From Laguncularia racemosa (taxonomy: Eukaryota > Streptophyta > Magnoliopsida > Myrtales > Combretaceae), in the NCBI GenBank assembly GCA_037954665.1, contig JBBMOL010000558.1, forward strand, positions 62,001 through 126,000: a stretch of DNA of 64,000 bases, read 5' to 3'. Position 1 is the stretch's first letter. Each line of letters begins with the position of its first letter. Both the position numbers and the translations under genes were made by a program. Shown piece after piece: positions 26,801 to 37,748 of the stretch. Under the pieces are notes generated by a model. The model saw only the letters and a list, made by a program, of their open reading frames with translations, did no database searches and was not told where the DNA came from.

Positions 26801-27502
26801 ATAAGTGATAGGGGAGTATACTTTTGTAATGCACAATTGGAGAAGGTGTTAGGGAAATATGATGTGACATATTGAATTGCTACACCTTACCACCCCCAAA
26901 CGAGCGTACAAGTAAGAGTTTCTAATCATGAACTGAAAAGAATTTTAGAAAAAATAGTACAACATAATAGAAAAGGGTGGGTAAAAAAGCTTGATAATGC
27001 CTTGCAGGCATATAGAACAACCTACAAAATGAATTTGGGGACTACTTTCTATAGGCTAGTTTATGGAAAGTCATGCCACCTCCTGGTAGGGATTGAACAC
27101 AAGGCATATTAAGCAATTAAGTTGGCCAATTTTGACTTAAAAGCTACTGGATTCAAGAGGAGATTATAACTAAACAAACTTGATGAGTAGAGAAGGCTAA
27201 TATATGAGAATATGAAAATATATAAGGAAAGAACAAAGGACTATCATGATAGACACATCCACCATCCAAAGGAGTTCAAAGAAGGGCACCCAGTGCTTTT
27301 GTTTAATTCTTGGTTGAAACTTTTTTCCATGAAGTTGAAATCAAGATGGTCTGGCCCTTTTATAGTCAAGAAAGTCTTCCCGCATGGTGTAGTGAAGCTC
27401 AAACTCCTAAAGCATAACAATTTCAAGGTGAATGGCCATAGATTGAAATTGTACATGGGAGACGAGACATCACATGAATATCGAGAGGAGTCTAGACTCT
27501 AA
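23851..27502 (+). pseudogene. Athila pol relic: protease, RT, RNase H, integrase
   Basis: The protease (about 23930-24300) keeps ILGRPFLATTRAVIDV, but the active-site motif that should read D-L-G reads N-L-R near 24007-24020. RT (about 24850-25640) has CIDYKKMNDATRKDHFPLP, MPFGLCNAPATFQ and the catalytic FMDDFSIF near 25340. RNase H runs about 25680-26150 with LMCDASNYAIGAVLGQG. Integrase (about 26380-27480) has a zinc region with CITCDRCQQ and Asp in IISDRG. Where the family has PQT-N-G-Q-A-E, the catalytic Glu is replaced (QVR, near 26908). The conserved GPF domain follows (SRWSGPFIVKKVFPHG near 27340). Many stops, including several at Trp-type positions. Order and motifs are clear; function is lost. 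Confidence 0.92.
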
Positions 27503-29020
27503 GTACCAGATATTTAGCCAATCAAAGTGAAGGATGTTGAGCCAACGACATTAAAAAAGCACATTTCTTGGGAGGTAACCCATGACTAATTTAGGTATGT
27601 TAAGTTCCTTTTTGTTTTATTTTTATTTCATTAGACTAAGTCCATCCCGTTAAAAAAATTGCAGATTTTTAAAGAGGAATTAAGCTTACTTGAGCGCAAT
27701 AAGAGTTCATCTTTGAGTATAGGGAAGCATTAATCGAGTAAGAAAATTCAGGCTTTAACTTTTCAAGTGTACTTAGTAAATCATTTTCATGCTCTTTTAA
27801 TTATGTTAAGGTGCACAATGAATAATCCCATGGATCAAATAACTTAGAGAATATTACTTGAATTCTATACAATTTTTAAACACCTTTAGGCACTTTTTGG
27901 AACCCTGTATGGCCTTGAGCATGGCTGTGCAAGAGCTCTCAGAAAACTTTTTAGAACTCCACATGGCTCCAAACACACCTCGTGCAGAAGGCGGGGTACT
28001 TTGGTTTCCCATAAGAATAGCCTCGGATAGATTTTTGGAACTCTGTATGGCCCCGAGCACACCCATGCAAAGTATTCATATATATATAGCCACGTTTACA
28101 GTCTCCCCCATACGCTCTCTAGTTTTACTCCACTTGAATACATTTTTCCTCTACCTCATCCTCACGAAACTACATTTTTGCACTTTACACACTTTTTCCT
28201 CACCTTTTTACTTCATCTTCTATACTCCAAACTACAAATCTAAGTAAGTTTTTTTTTTTCTTTTCGTTTTATATGATCTCCACACATGATATTTTTTATA
28301 TTGCTAGGTTCTTAACATATACAAATATGTTCTTGCATATGGGTAAGCATGAGGTAGTGATTATTGCTTGATGAGTTTTTAGTTATCATGAATATCTTCT
28401 TCTTTCGCCTATTTATGCTTTTAGATGATTTTCTTTTGCTCTATAAATACATATAAAATCTCATTTGACACTTAAGGTTCATGACCATTTTATGGGATTT
28501 CATAACTTTTAGGGCTTTTATCAATATCGTGCAATCAACTGTTTTTAAAGTCATTGATACAAGTAGCTCCCATATTTTTTATTTGTAGTACTTACTTTGA
28601 CAATCTAAGGTTCTTAAGCATGCGAAATTGGGTTTTTTTGCAATTTTAAGTACTAAGGTAGAAATTCATGGAGCTTTGATGAGGTTTTAGTTCATCCATT
28701 TGTCTTAAAACTTATACACGACCTTATGCATGATCAAATTCCCATGCTCTTTTTTATTTGAATTTTTACCTATTCTTAATTTTGCCCCATCTATTGCACA
28801 TTCGTGCGGACGACTGTGTTAACCTTTATGCCTTACCCTATGATTTTATCCTCAAGAATTGATTCTTGTTTCATTACACTTTGATTATACACATCTTTTA
28901 TAGACATTGTGCATCAATATGAGTTGTCCTAAATATCAATTAAGTTATGAAAATTAGATTTTGATATTTTTTGTTATCATGAACTCCTTTATACATCTTT
29001 TATGTAGGTGAGAAAAAAAA
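27503..29020 (+). other. Non-coding spacer of the Athila element
   Basis: Lies between pol and the downstream ORF. It includes a segment (27890-28070) with repeated words like atggccccgagcac that also occur in the LTR. The 27858-28247 open frame crosses this segment and is not supported as a gene. Confidence 0.55.
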
Positions 29021-30383
29021 AGGCAGCAAGCAAGAAAGGAAAGTAGCAAGCTTCCACATCTAACCAACTACAAGAAATAACCTCCCGCTCTCACAAGAGG
29101 CTGAGAACCCCTCAACAACAAGAAGTAGTGCATGGAGCACCTATCAAATACTCCGATGAAGAATGGAGTAAAGAACGACGAAAAAGACTAGAGTCCATTA
29201 CTTTTGGAAATAATGAATACCTTGACTAGAGGATACTTAAGGCCTATAAAATTGATGAACGAATACGTGAAATAATAAGTGTTAGGCCTTAGGTTACCTT
29301 CTTTGAGATAAACGAACTAGCCTATAGAGAGGTTACTCTTGAGTTTCTCTCTACATTGCGGTTCAATCATCACTATCTAAAATTTCAGGTATATGGATAG
29401 AAACATATTGTTCCATCATATCGGTTTGGGAAATATTTGAGCTTGTACTCAGTATCAGAATCAAATATAGTAGATTTCCAACTACTGCTAACTACTTGGC
29501 CTAAAGATATGTCTGCCTAAAGATATTGGGAACAACTTTGTAAAGAAGAAATCCATTATAATCCTTTAAAGTCCAAGGCATCATCCATAAAAAATATTGA
29601 TCTAAAAGTGGTCCGGCACCTCTTGGCACACTATTGGAGGGAGAAAAGGCAGTCATCGAGTGGTAAACAATTTTGAAAATTTTCATCTTTATAGCATGTT
29701 TAACAAATCTCATATCAGTATAGATGTAGAAGTTGCCAAGTTCCTCCATCAGTAGGTAGTTGATCATCGAGCAAAGGGGATATACTATGGGGACTATATC
29801 ACTAAATTCTTAAAAGGCTATGATATTTTTCGAGCCCCAAATCCCGAGGAACCAAGCATCCATACTACTAAAATTTTTTATGGCTTATTCCAATTGTGGA
29901 GGATGGTTAAGTTAATCAACACCCCCACTCCATAAAGGTATTCAACTCCACCTAAAGGAGCCTCTACTTCTGGTGCTGCTTCTACTTCCCATGCCTAATC
30001 TCTCAAGGATGAACTTCAAAACTTGAAAAGAGAATTCTAAGAAGAAAAGGGAGTCGAATAAAAAGAAAAGAAAGAAAAACAAGCATTTTAGAAGTGTAGT
30101 ATGGGCATTTCTAGGAAAACTAGCTAGTCGTTTCTCCCCACCACCAGTTGATCTACCAATGTATGAATGTTCTCCTAAATCTACTTCACCACACGACATT
30201 GCTCCTAGACCATCTAGGAGAAGCGGTAAGGACCCAATTATTGTTGAGTCCTCCAGTTCTAAAGAAGAAGAAGAATATGAAGATGATATAGAAGAAATAT
30301 ACAAGGAAGATGATAATGATGATGATCAGGGGGATGATACCACAACCATAGCGATTGATGATAATATCGAAGAAGATGATTAA
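29020..30383 (+). pseudogene. Athila post-pol ORF (ATHILA ORF-1-like, env-position protein) relic
   Basis: It starts with a Lys-rich AASKKGK segment, then SDEEWSKERRKRLES. AYREVTLEFLSTLRFNHHY (about 29320-29370) and the nearby RFGKYLSLYSV correspond to the conserved fold of the ATHILA ORF-1 family (Pfam-type domain in Athila elements), usually linked to an F-L-G-x-x-Y-x-L-sequence. The C-terminus, open at 30159-30381, is strongly acidic (SSSSKEEEEYEDDIEE and DDNDDD) and ends at a stop. Several stops interrupt the first half. The role of this ORF in intact Athila elements is not settled; it holds the position env has in retroviruses. The assignment rests on position plus two short motifs. Confidence 0.7.
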
Positions 30384-31954
30384 AAGCTAGATCTTTTGCT
30401 AGCTCTATATCTTCTTACTTAGTTTTTCTTTTTTCTTATAAAACTAATTGATATATTTTTTGCTTTCGATTTGTAATTAATTATGCTCCCTTATGGAAAG
30501 ACTCTTTACCTGATGCTAATGAATGTTCCATTCTTTAGACTAGGATAGGCTAACTCTTATTTTTATTTTTATTTTTATTTTTTATTTTTTAGTTTGTTGT
30601 TTTTTTTTAAGGTTTGATGATATATGACTTTTGCTTTGCTGGAATTCAAATTTTCAAATGCTGACAACTAGGGAAGTCCTTAGTGTCCTTTTTCTTTTAT
30701 CTCTTTTATTTTTCCTATGTGCTTACTTTAGAAAGACATTAGGACAATGTCTTAAATAAGTATGGAGAAGGGATATAAAGATAGAAGAAATTAAGTTTTA
30801 AATTATTTATATACCTTATGCTCTTGTTGATAAAATTTCCCCCATTTACAAGTTTACAATTAAACTTTAATCTTGATTGTATATTATTAAAAAGTGAAAA
30901 TCTTGAAATCATACTTATTAAAATGTAAAAGAAACATTCTTGTATACACATATCTAAAAGTGGTGACTGTATGTTCTCACCTATTGTTAGATTTGGTATA
31001 CTTAGTTAAAGTTTTAGGATAAAATCCAAATAGAGTAAATCTATTTGTGGGTAATAGCTAAATTTAGAGTTATGAAGTAAATGGACATCCTTAGTTTCAA
31101 GTAAATTAGTTGTGTTTTTAAGCTCACTAGCTAGTATATTTAATATTTAATCATTTTGAGAGCCCTTTCAACCTTTTGTGAAAGGGGCATATGAAATTAT
31201 TAACTTAGTAATTCTTTTTTAAAACGGTCTCTTTGAAAACAATAAATATCAATGTTGAATCCCTATGTGTTAAGGTAAGGGAGGTTCAATGGGTTCCTTT
31301 AAAACTTAGTCACCTAAGGTCATTTGTCTTGAGATCGACTAATCGATGAAATTACCATAACTTTAAAGGATATCAAAAAGGTAAGTTTAAAGAGTCTTAT
31401 AACTCGAGTAAATAAGCCTATAGGGATGCCCTCCATTAAGGGAATAATGTCTGTTGACTTGGGTGATAAGCCTAAGATTATTGATTGAAAGCTCAGTACA
31501 TGACTTACTTAGTTCTATCCCATTAAATAAAAAAAAAAAATTTGAAGAGACTTGAAAGAAAAAAATCTAGGGGAATAATAGATATCATGTACTTTCACTT
31601 CTTGTTGTTGTGCTTTGAAAAATAATTGAATATTTTATATACTTTTTAGTAAGTGGTGAAATGCAACTAAACAACTTGGGATTTGTTTGTTTTGTTATTT
31701 CTTTTGTGACTTTAAAAGCCATTGCTAAACAATGAGGATATTGATTTAACTTAGATTAATTTGAAAAGTTTAATTACTATATGTCAAATACACATACAAT
31801 TATGGTAGGTTTGAGTAATAGGCACTAATGGGTCACTAAGAATTAATTGAGTAAAGAATGTTGCTTGTAATTTGAAGTTCATAATGAGTATAATTTATGA
31901 TAAGGTCTTTCTCTTGTCCTTATTTTGTTTGTTTAAGGACAAGCAAACAGTTAA
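30384..31954 (+). other. Non-coding 3' region of the Athila element
   Basis: T-rich and AT-rich DNA between the last ORF and the polypurine tract. No coding evidence. Such long 3' untranslated stretches are usual in Athila. Confidence 0.6.
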
Positions 31955-31967
31955 GTGTAGGGAAGTT
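31955..31967 (+). other. Polypurine tract of the Athila element
   Basis: A purine-rich tgtagggaagtt sequence directly precedes the 3' LTR start at 31968. It is weakly purine-biased, probably through decay. Confidence 0.6.
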
Positions 31968-33423
31968 TGATAAGTGTTAAAAGAACCTTATTTATAGTAT
32001 TTATTAAATATGATTTTTTATGAATTTTGTATGAATTTATCAAGAAAAAAAAAACTTAAATGCTTAATATATTATTTTATAGGTTGAAGGGTGAAATTTA
32101 AAGATTTAAAAAGGGTTCGAGCAAAAACGAGAAAAAATTTGGCAAAATATAAGAAAAGGTGATTTTCACATATACATAACCTTCAACATGACCATGTTGA
32201 CATCGGTGTTGGAGAGCAACAAGTAATTAGAATGTATCATGAAATTGTACCCTAACCACTATATAAGCTATGTTGAGGGTAGTGCTAAAGAAAGAAATAT
32301 GCCTAGAGAAGAAAATGAAGGAATTCCAAAGTGTATAACACCAAGCATGGCCATGTAGGAGGCCGTACAGAACCTAGAAGTCCAAAATTTCAAATTTTCC
32401 TAAGTACATAGCCCCAAGCACAAGTGAGCACTAGGCCATACATGCTACCCTATTTCTTATACTATAAATACTCACTTTATTTCGAAAATTAGAGATTTAG
32501 ATTTATTATTTCTCACAACCACTCTAAAAATCCTAAGAGAGCTAAAGTATGAATCAAGAGGGAGAAAATGCTAGAGCATCATCAGAAATCACAAAAACGT
32601 CTACAAGGGTTTATTCTTTTCATTATAAATTCTTATTACTTCTCTAGATTTCTTGTGATTATTGTAAATTCCATGAAGGAGTAAAATTATATACTCTGCA
32701 TCTTGTGAAACTCTAAACCATGTGATTAAATTGTTTATTGATTAATGAAAAGTTTGTACCTTTGTATATATTCATGTATTTTAATTGTTGTGTGATTAAT
32801 TTATACGCGCAAATTGATTACATGTCTAATTCTTGTTAGATAGAGAGAGATCTCATCTAATATGACAATCTTCATAAATAGAAAGATTACATATTTTACT
32901 TAGAGGTAAGGGAACTTCAATTTTCTACATAAAAATTAAATCTTTATTTGGAAATTATGAACTTAATGAAATCTTGTAGGACAATAGTGAGAGAGAGGTC
33001 TCCACTATTTCATATAAGGTTATTAATTAATTAACGCAAGAGAGTAATTAGTTTAATTGAGAATTCCTATAGTGCAAAGCATAAACAAATTGTTAATGGA
33101 TACATTATTATAAGAAAGTTAGGGTTTATAGTGGATCAAGATGAAGGGTATGTTTTTGTGATTTAATTCATTTATTACAACAATTATAATTAATCTTAGG
33201 GTTATTAGATTAATTAATTAGTAATTTAATTTATTAATCTCACATTAAGATTTAGATTAGATAGTAGAGAAATGGTAATTCTAGTACTTGTTTCTAAGAC
33301 CTTGAAGATGACACCCCCTGCAATGTATACTACATTAAATAGGTATACTTGCCTAATTAGGTTGTTAGTTTTCTTTGGGTTTATAAATTTATAATTTGAT
33401 ACGATTGGAAAAGCGACCCATCA
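31968..33423 (+). repeat. 3' LTR of the Athila element
   Basis: 1456 bp, begins tgataagtgtt and ends gacccatca. It matches the 5' LTR end to end with scattered substitutions and small indels; in the first 250 bases I see differences at roughly one site in seven by eye. Confidence 0.93.
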
Positions 33424-33733
33424 GCGCTCTACCCCCTAAAGTTTCAATCATTTCAATAAGGTTCTCAATATCATCATCATCCCTAATGGTCATTATGTAA
33501 TAGGATATATCGATACTATGATAGTGAGGGTACTTGTGCAATATCTCCACTACAACCGCATTACCAATACTCTTACATATCCTATGAAGAAATTCATCAT
33601 GTTTAGCATTTCTTTTGATTTTCAGTTTTTTTACCACATCCCTATCATACTTTGATCCCCAATTGCCATTCACAATAGTTCCAAATGCATAAACAACAAA
33701 CTTTACAAAATCAACCATTTTCAAGGCTTGCAA
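33424..33733 (-). pseudogene. MULE transposase N-terminal piece, separated by the Athila insertion
   Basis: The minus-strand frame from the ATG at 33733 runs into the Athila 3' LTR. The native part ends near IENLIEMIETLGG, which fits the N-terminal, PB1-like region of plant MuDR-type transposases (a segment ending with an acidic DDDDIENL run). The protein resumes beyond the insertion at 20581. The residues of this frame past about 33424 are LTR-encoded and not native. An upstream start is possible, but this ATG follows no other in-frame candidate nearby. Confidence 0.75.
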
Positions 33734-34336
33734 ACTTCTACATTTCAGTCAAGCATTTTAACAAACACTTGCGTTACAAGAATACTTCATACACATATTT
33801 TGCTTAATGTAATGTGCAATAACAACCTACTAATAGGAGGATATTACATGTTAGTTCAAGCCTAACAAACATGCCCAATCTTAGCAGACATGCACAATAC
33901 TTCTAAAGCTTTCAAACTTCTACCATATTCCATTAAGGCATTTTAACAAACACTTGGCATGTAACATTAATTTGTCAATATATTGCTTAATCTAATGTGT
34001 AATAACAACTAATACGTACAAACTGTCATCTATATGCTAGAAACAGGATATTACACAACATATTACATGATTTAATCAACAAAATATTAATATTTTTACA
34101 CTATGTGACTATTGGGGTTTTGTGTATTTTGGATGTAAATTATAGTAAATTCAACAAAATCTAAGTAAATAATACTACAAACATGTTTGAATTACCTGTT
34201 TTGGCAAGAAAAATTGATCTTCTTGGATGGTTTTAGAGGTTTGTAGGGATAGGTATTTGAGAGAGGGAGTTCGGGTTTTTTTTTTCCATAAGTTATATGT
34301 CCTTCCATTTTGCTTATTTTGTGTTTTAAAGTGGTG

Positions 34337-34503
34337 CTAAATTGAAGGTGCATATAGTGTATGCACCTTCACTTCAACATTTTCTTAAATAGTAAAGGCA
34401 CATACATAGTATGCGTTTTTACTCCCTATTTTTATAATAACTTTATAAAAAACCTTATTTTAGTAATTAATTTTAAAAAGAACCTCATATTCGTTAAAAA
34501 ATC
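34337..34503. repeat. Right terminal inverted repeat of the MULE
   Basis: Reverse complement of 15501-15666 with moderate divergence. It contains a perfect 11 bp stem palindrome at 34344-34370 (gaaggtgcata, 5 base loop, tatgcaccttc). Transcription of the MULE gene should start inside or near it. Confidence 0.9.
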
Positions 34504-34513
34504 CCAATTCTAA
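34504..34513. repeat. Target-site duplication of the MULE, right copy
   Basis: ccaattctaa, identical to 15491-15500. Perfect identity contrasts with the decayed interior, as short sequence can escape mutation. Confidence 0.85.
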
Positions 34514-35054
34514 GGAGGCCTCCTAGCTACGATGCGGTTCGAGTACTTGACCAAACACATGCATCGACATTGCACACTAAAATTACCTGTGTGTCTTTCA
34601 CAACTTATTATGACAATAAAAGGCATTTTATCGACTAAAGCTTCTATTATCCATTAAATTTAATGCCATAACCATTTTATTAAAATCTAAGTTTACTTGA
34701 GCTGTTTAAACAAAATTCCTCTTGTATCTCGTAAATGCGCAAGTTGAAAACTAGGCATTTTTTTAGACTTCATCCGAATGCCCTCTCAAGGCATTCAAAT
34801 TAAGTTCCTACTCAATGTGAAATTTTAGTATAAGCAAACCAATTTATTAAGCTATAGTAGTTTTAGCCTTTATGTTTCATTCTTAATAGTAGGCAAAGAT
34901 TTTAAACTCATTTCTATAAATTTATTTAGTACCGGTTAGTAGCTATAAGTGATTATATATCTTATATAGATTGTGGAAGGGGCATGATAGTAACACTAGA
35001 AAGTTAAAAGTAGTGAATTTTAAGTTAATACTAGTTAAAAACTTATAGGCTTTA
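34514..35054. other. Intergenic, no gene seen
   Basis: AT-rich DNA between the MULE and a MITE. No coding evidence. Confidence 0.6.
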
Positions 35055-35530
35055 CATTGTGTTTGGTAATTTTTAAGTAAAGTGAAATTGGAATGAAAGC
35101 TATGAAAAAGAAAGGAAATCAAAAGAAATGCAATGTTTGCCCTAATTTAGATATAAAAAGTAGAAATGAAAGGAAATGAGTGGAAATATTTCATTTTCTC
35201 TTGTTTGGTTAATGTAAATGAAGTAAAAAGAAGAGAAATAAAACAACACCTAGATCAAATTATCCTCTCTTTTTGAGACTTGTACCACTTTTATTTCCCT
35301 CTCTTTTTTAGGGCATTTTTGTAACTTTAATTAACTTTCACTCTTTTTTCTTGATTTCTTTTCATATTTGTTGAGAAGTGAAAATGCATATAAAGTAAAA
35401 ATGATTCATTTTATTTTCATTGAATTTATCTCGTTTCTATCCCCTCGTTAAAGAATCTAAACACATACTTTCATTCCATTTCCGTTGTTTTCATCTGATT
35501 TCTACAAATTTCTACCGTTCCAAACAGTGC
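35055..35530. mobile_element. Tourist-like MITE, non-coding
   Basis: The left end reads cattgtgtttggtaa; the right end in reverse complement reads gcactgtttggaacg. Both resemble the TGTTTGG core of PIF/Harbinger-type MITEs. Inverted similarity extends inward (gaaattggaatgaaag on the left, ggaaatggaatgaaag on the right in reverse complement). Flanks are tta and taa, so the 3 bp duplication is only partly preserved. No coding capacity. Confidence 0.55.
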
Positions 35531-37748
35531 TAAAAGTACAAACGTTGATTAATCTCTGGTTAGTTTAGCTACCCACGAAAAGTTGGGCTTGGATGTTGGA
35601 GAAACTATATAATGAATCCATCATACAACAATGAAATCCTCCAGACAAGCATTCCATATTTATATTGCTGTTTCGTAAGATGTAACAACCCCTTTTACAA
35701 TTCTTGGTTTATTTTGTGGAAAACGAAAACGTACGCCATATTTCTCAAAGTGCGTTTTACAAATTTGACATTTTTCGCCTCTTTTTTTTAAATAGACTCT
35801 CGTGTAATTTATGATCTCCAATCAGAATTTTACCTCTATTTCTCAGTTTCTTCCCTCTTTCTTTCGCTTTCTTATCACTTTCTTTCCCGGTTGGTGAATA
35901 TGAGTGCACGTAAGCATGACGCGGTAAACAAATCATCACCTAAGCATTAGGTTTGTAGTTGACATCTTACAAACCTTTTAACCCAGTCAGAAGAAACTGA
36001 TAAGTTCAAAAAGTATTACTTGCAACACTTAATTTGATGTAACCGATCCACTAATAATATTAATTCTGCGACCACCCAAACCCGAGAAATAGGTAGATGC
36101 ATCTGTTTGCATCGATTTCTCCCCGCAATTTCCATTAAATTTTTAATATATAAAAATATTTTAGCTCGTACATGAAAAACTGAACAATATGTTGATTCCC
36201 TTTTTTCCAAGTGCTAGAAACTTCATGAAAATCACATCTATTTCTATACACAACCAAACTTAATTATTATTCTCCACAAAATGTGCTTGCACAGACTCCA
36301 CCAGGCACAAAAAGGTCAACAGGCTGCATCCACTCTGATTTGAATCCTTCAATATGTTTTCCACAATTTATGACCAGGTCAAGCTATGTTAGATTTCTAG
36401 TACTGTAAGTACACATTATTGTAGGATGCTTAGGTTGTTTCAAACATCATTGACAGGACGTTGCTATAAATTATATAGGTGTCATTAAAGAATGATGTTA
36501 TCCAACATTATTAGAAATAGACAACTTCCATCCCTGAAATGAATCCGCATAATCTAAAAATAAATTGGAATTAAAGAAGTGATAATTGCAACTCAAAACT
36601 ATTAGTTCAACATAGATGGAACTTTAAACTCCTAATGCATACTTTCACATACGTATGACTTTTGAAAATATACATATATATATCCTAAAGGTTGATATTT
36701 ATACACATGTTATAAAAGTTTATGAGCCTATCAACATGTGACAAATAGTTTTGAGATATATCTGCAATTATCTCATAAATAAATTCTTCCCAAATTTCGT
36801 AGAATTAACCAGATGGAGTTATCAGGTCTTACCCAGTCAAACAAGTTTTTTCTATTTATCAACGACGTAAAAGCTAATCTTCCAATTACATCCATGACCA
36901 ATTCAATGACAAGCAATCCTGAACGTTTAAAAATTTATGTACTCTTCATTTTCGTTGATTTCAAGGATGTGTGTGCTAAGCATAGCAAGCAAGTTCATCA
37001 CAAGTCGCACCTCTCCCTTTGAATGTCGGTATGGCTACCTTTCCTCTTCTTCCTATTGACTTTTCCTACAGGCATAACTTAGAAACAGTATACACTGGAT
37101 GCTGTTTATGGCTATCTTATTACTATTTGAAGCACATACTAAGTTTTCAGGGTTGTACATCTCTAAGTTTCTGCAAAACAGAAAGGCAAAAGGGAGCCTT
37201 TTGGCATGCTTTAGGTGATATGTTGATTCATAGTGAAGTTGTTGCATGATTTGCAAGAACATGCTTCTTTATGAGCATTTATTTGAATTACTAACTACCT
37301 GAAAAATCTTCAAGCGTGTTGTCTTGCAGGCATTCTAAGCCTTGTAAGGTTTTAGTTCTAGGTCTTTAATCTTTACGAGGATTTCCGTTCAAATAATAAG
37401 ACTTTCTTTCTATGTTTATATATTGAGAATTGTTTCTCACAGGAAATATTATGAGTAGATGAACTGGACACATGTATTCATTTATCTTCTTTAAATGGCT
37501 TAAATTCTAATATATGCATTGGACATTTTCATCAGTGCATGCTAGAAGGCCAATTTAGTTGAATCGCCCAGGTGTAGAAATGTGTTTCCCTGTTTGATGA
37601 CTAGGAAAAAAATAGATGTACTGTGGCATGTCTCCACGATGTTGGTTAATAGAAAATTTATGCTCATGAAAGAAAAAAGTACTCTGATTCAATTAACTCT
37701 TAGAAATAAAGCAGAGAAATCATTGCTTACATTTTAACAGCATCATCC
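35531..37748. other. Upstream region of the U-box gene
   Basis: No supported gene. It should contain the promoter and perhaps a 5'UTR exon and intron: the bases before the start codon read like a splice acceptor (acattttaacag at about 37729-37740). Open frames at 36813 and 37019 lack domains and are not called. Confidence 0.5.

Larger units (their letters stand above)
20582..33423 (+). mobile_element. Athila-type Ty3/gypsy LTR retrotransposon inserted in the MULE
   Basis: This is a full structure with 5' LTR, primer site, gag, pol in gypsy order (protease, RT, RNase H, integrase), an extra ORF downstream of pol, purine tract and 3' LTR. The post-pol ORF and the tRNA-Asp-type primer site are Athila traits. 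The flanking 5-mers are ctgct and gcgct, an imperfect duplication (3 of 5 match). It lies on the strand opposite to the MULE gene and breaks that gene's N-terminal region. The two LTRs differ at many sites, so the insertion is old. Confidence 0.93.
15501..34503 (-). mobile_element. Mutator-like element (MULE) with transposase-PMD gene, split by an Athila insertion
   Basis: The two ends are inverted copies of each other (15501-15666 and 34337-34503) and are flanked by a 10 bp direct repeat. Between them, on the minus strand, lie a MuDR-type transposase and a plant mobile domain. Removing the 12,842 bp Athila element leaves about 6.2 kb, a normal size for a coding MULE with long terminal inverted repeats. 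The transcription direction is right to left: the N-terminal piece is at 33424-33733 and the C-terminal part ends near 16100. Stops and frame changes throughout mean it is not autonomous now. Confidence 0.9.
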
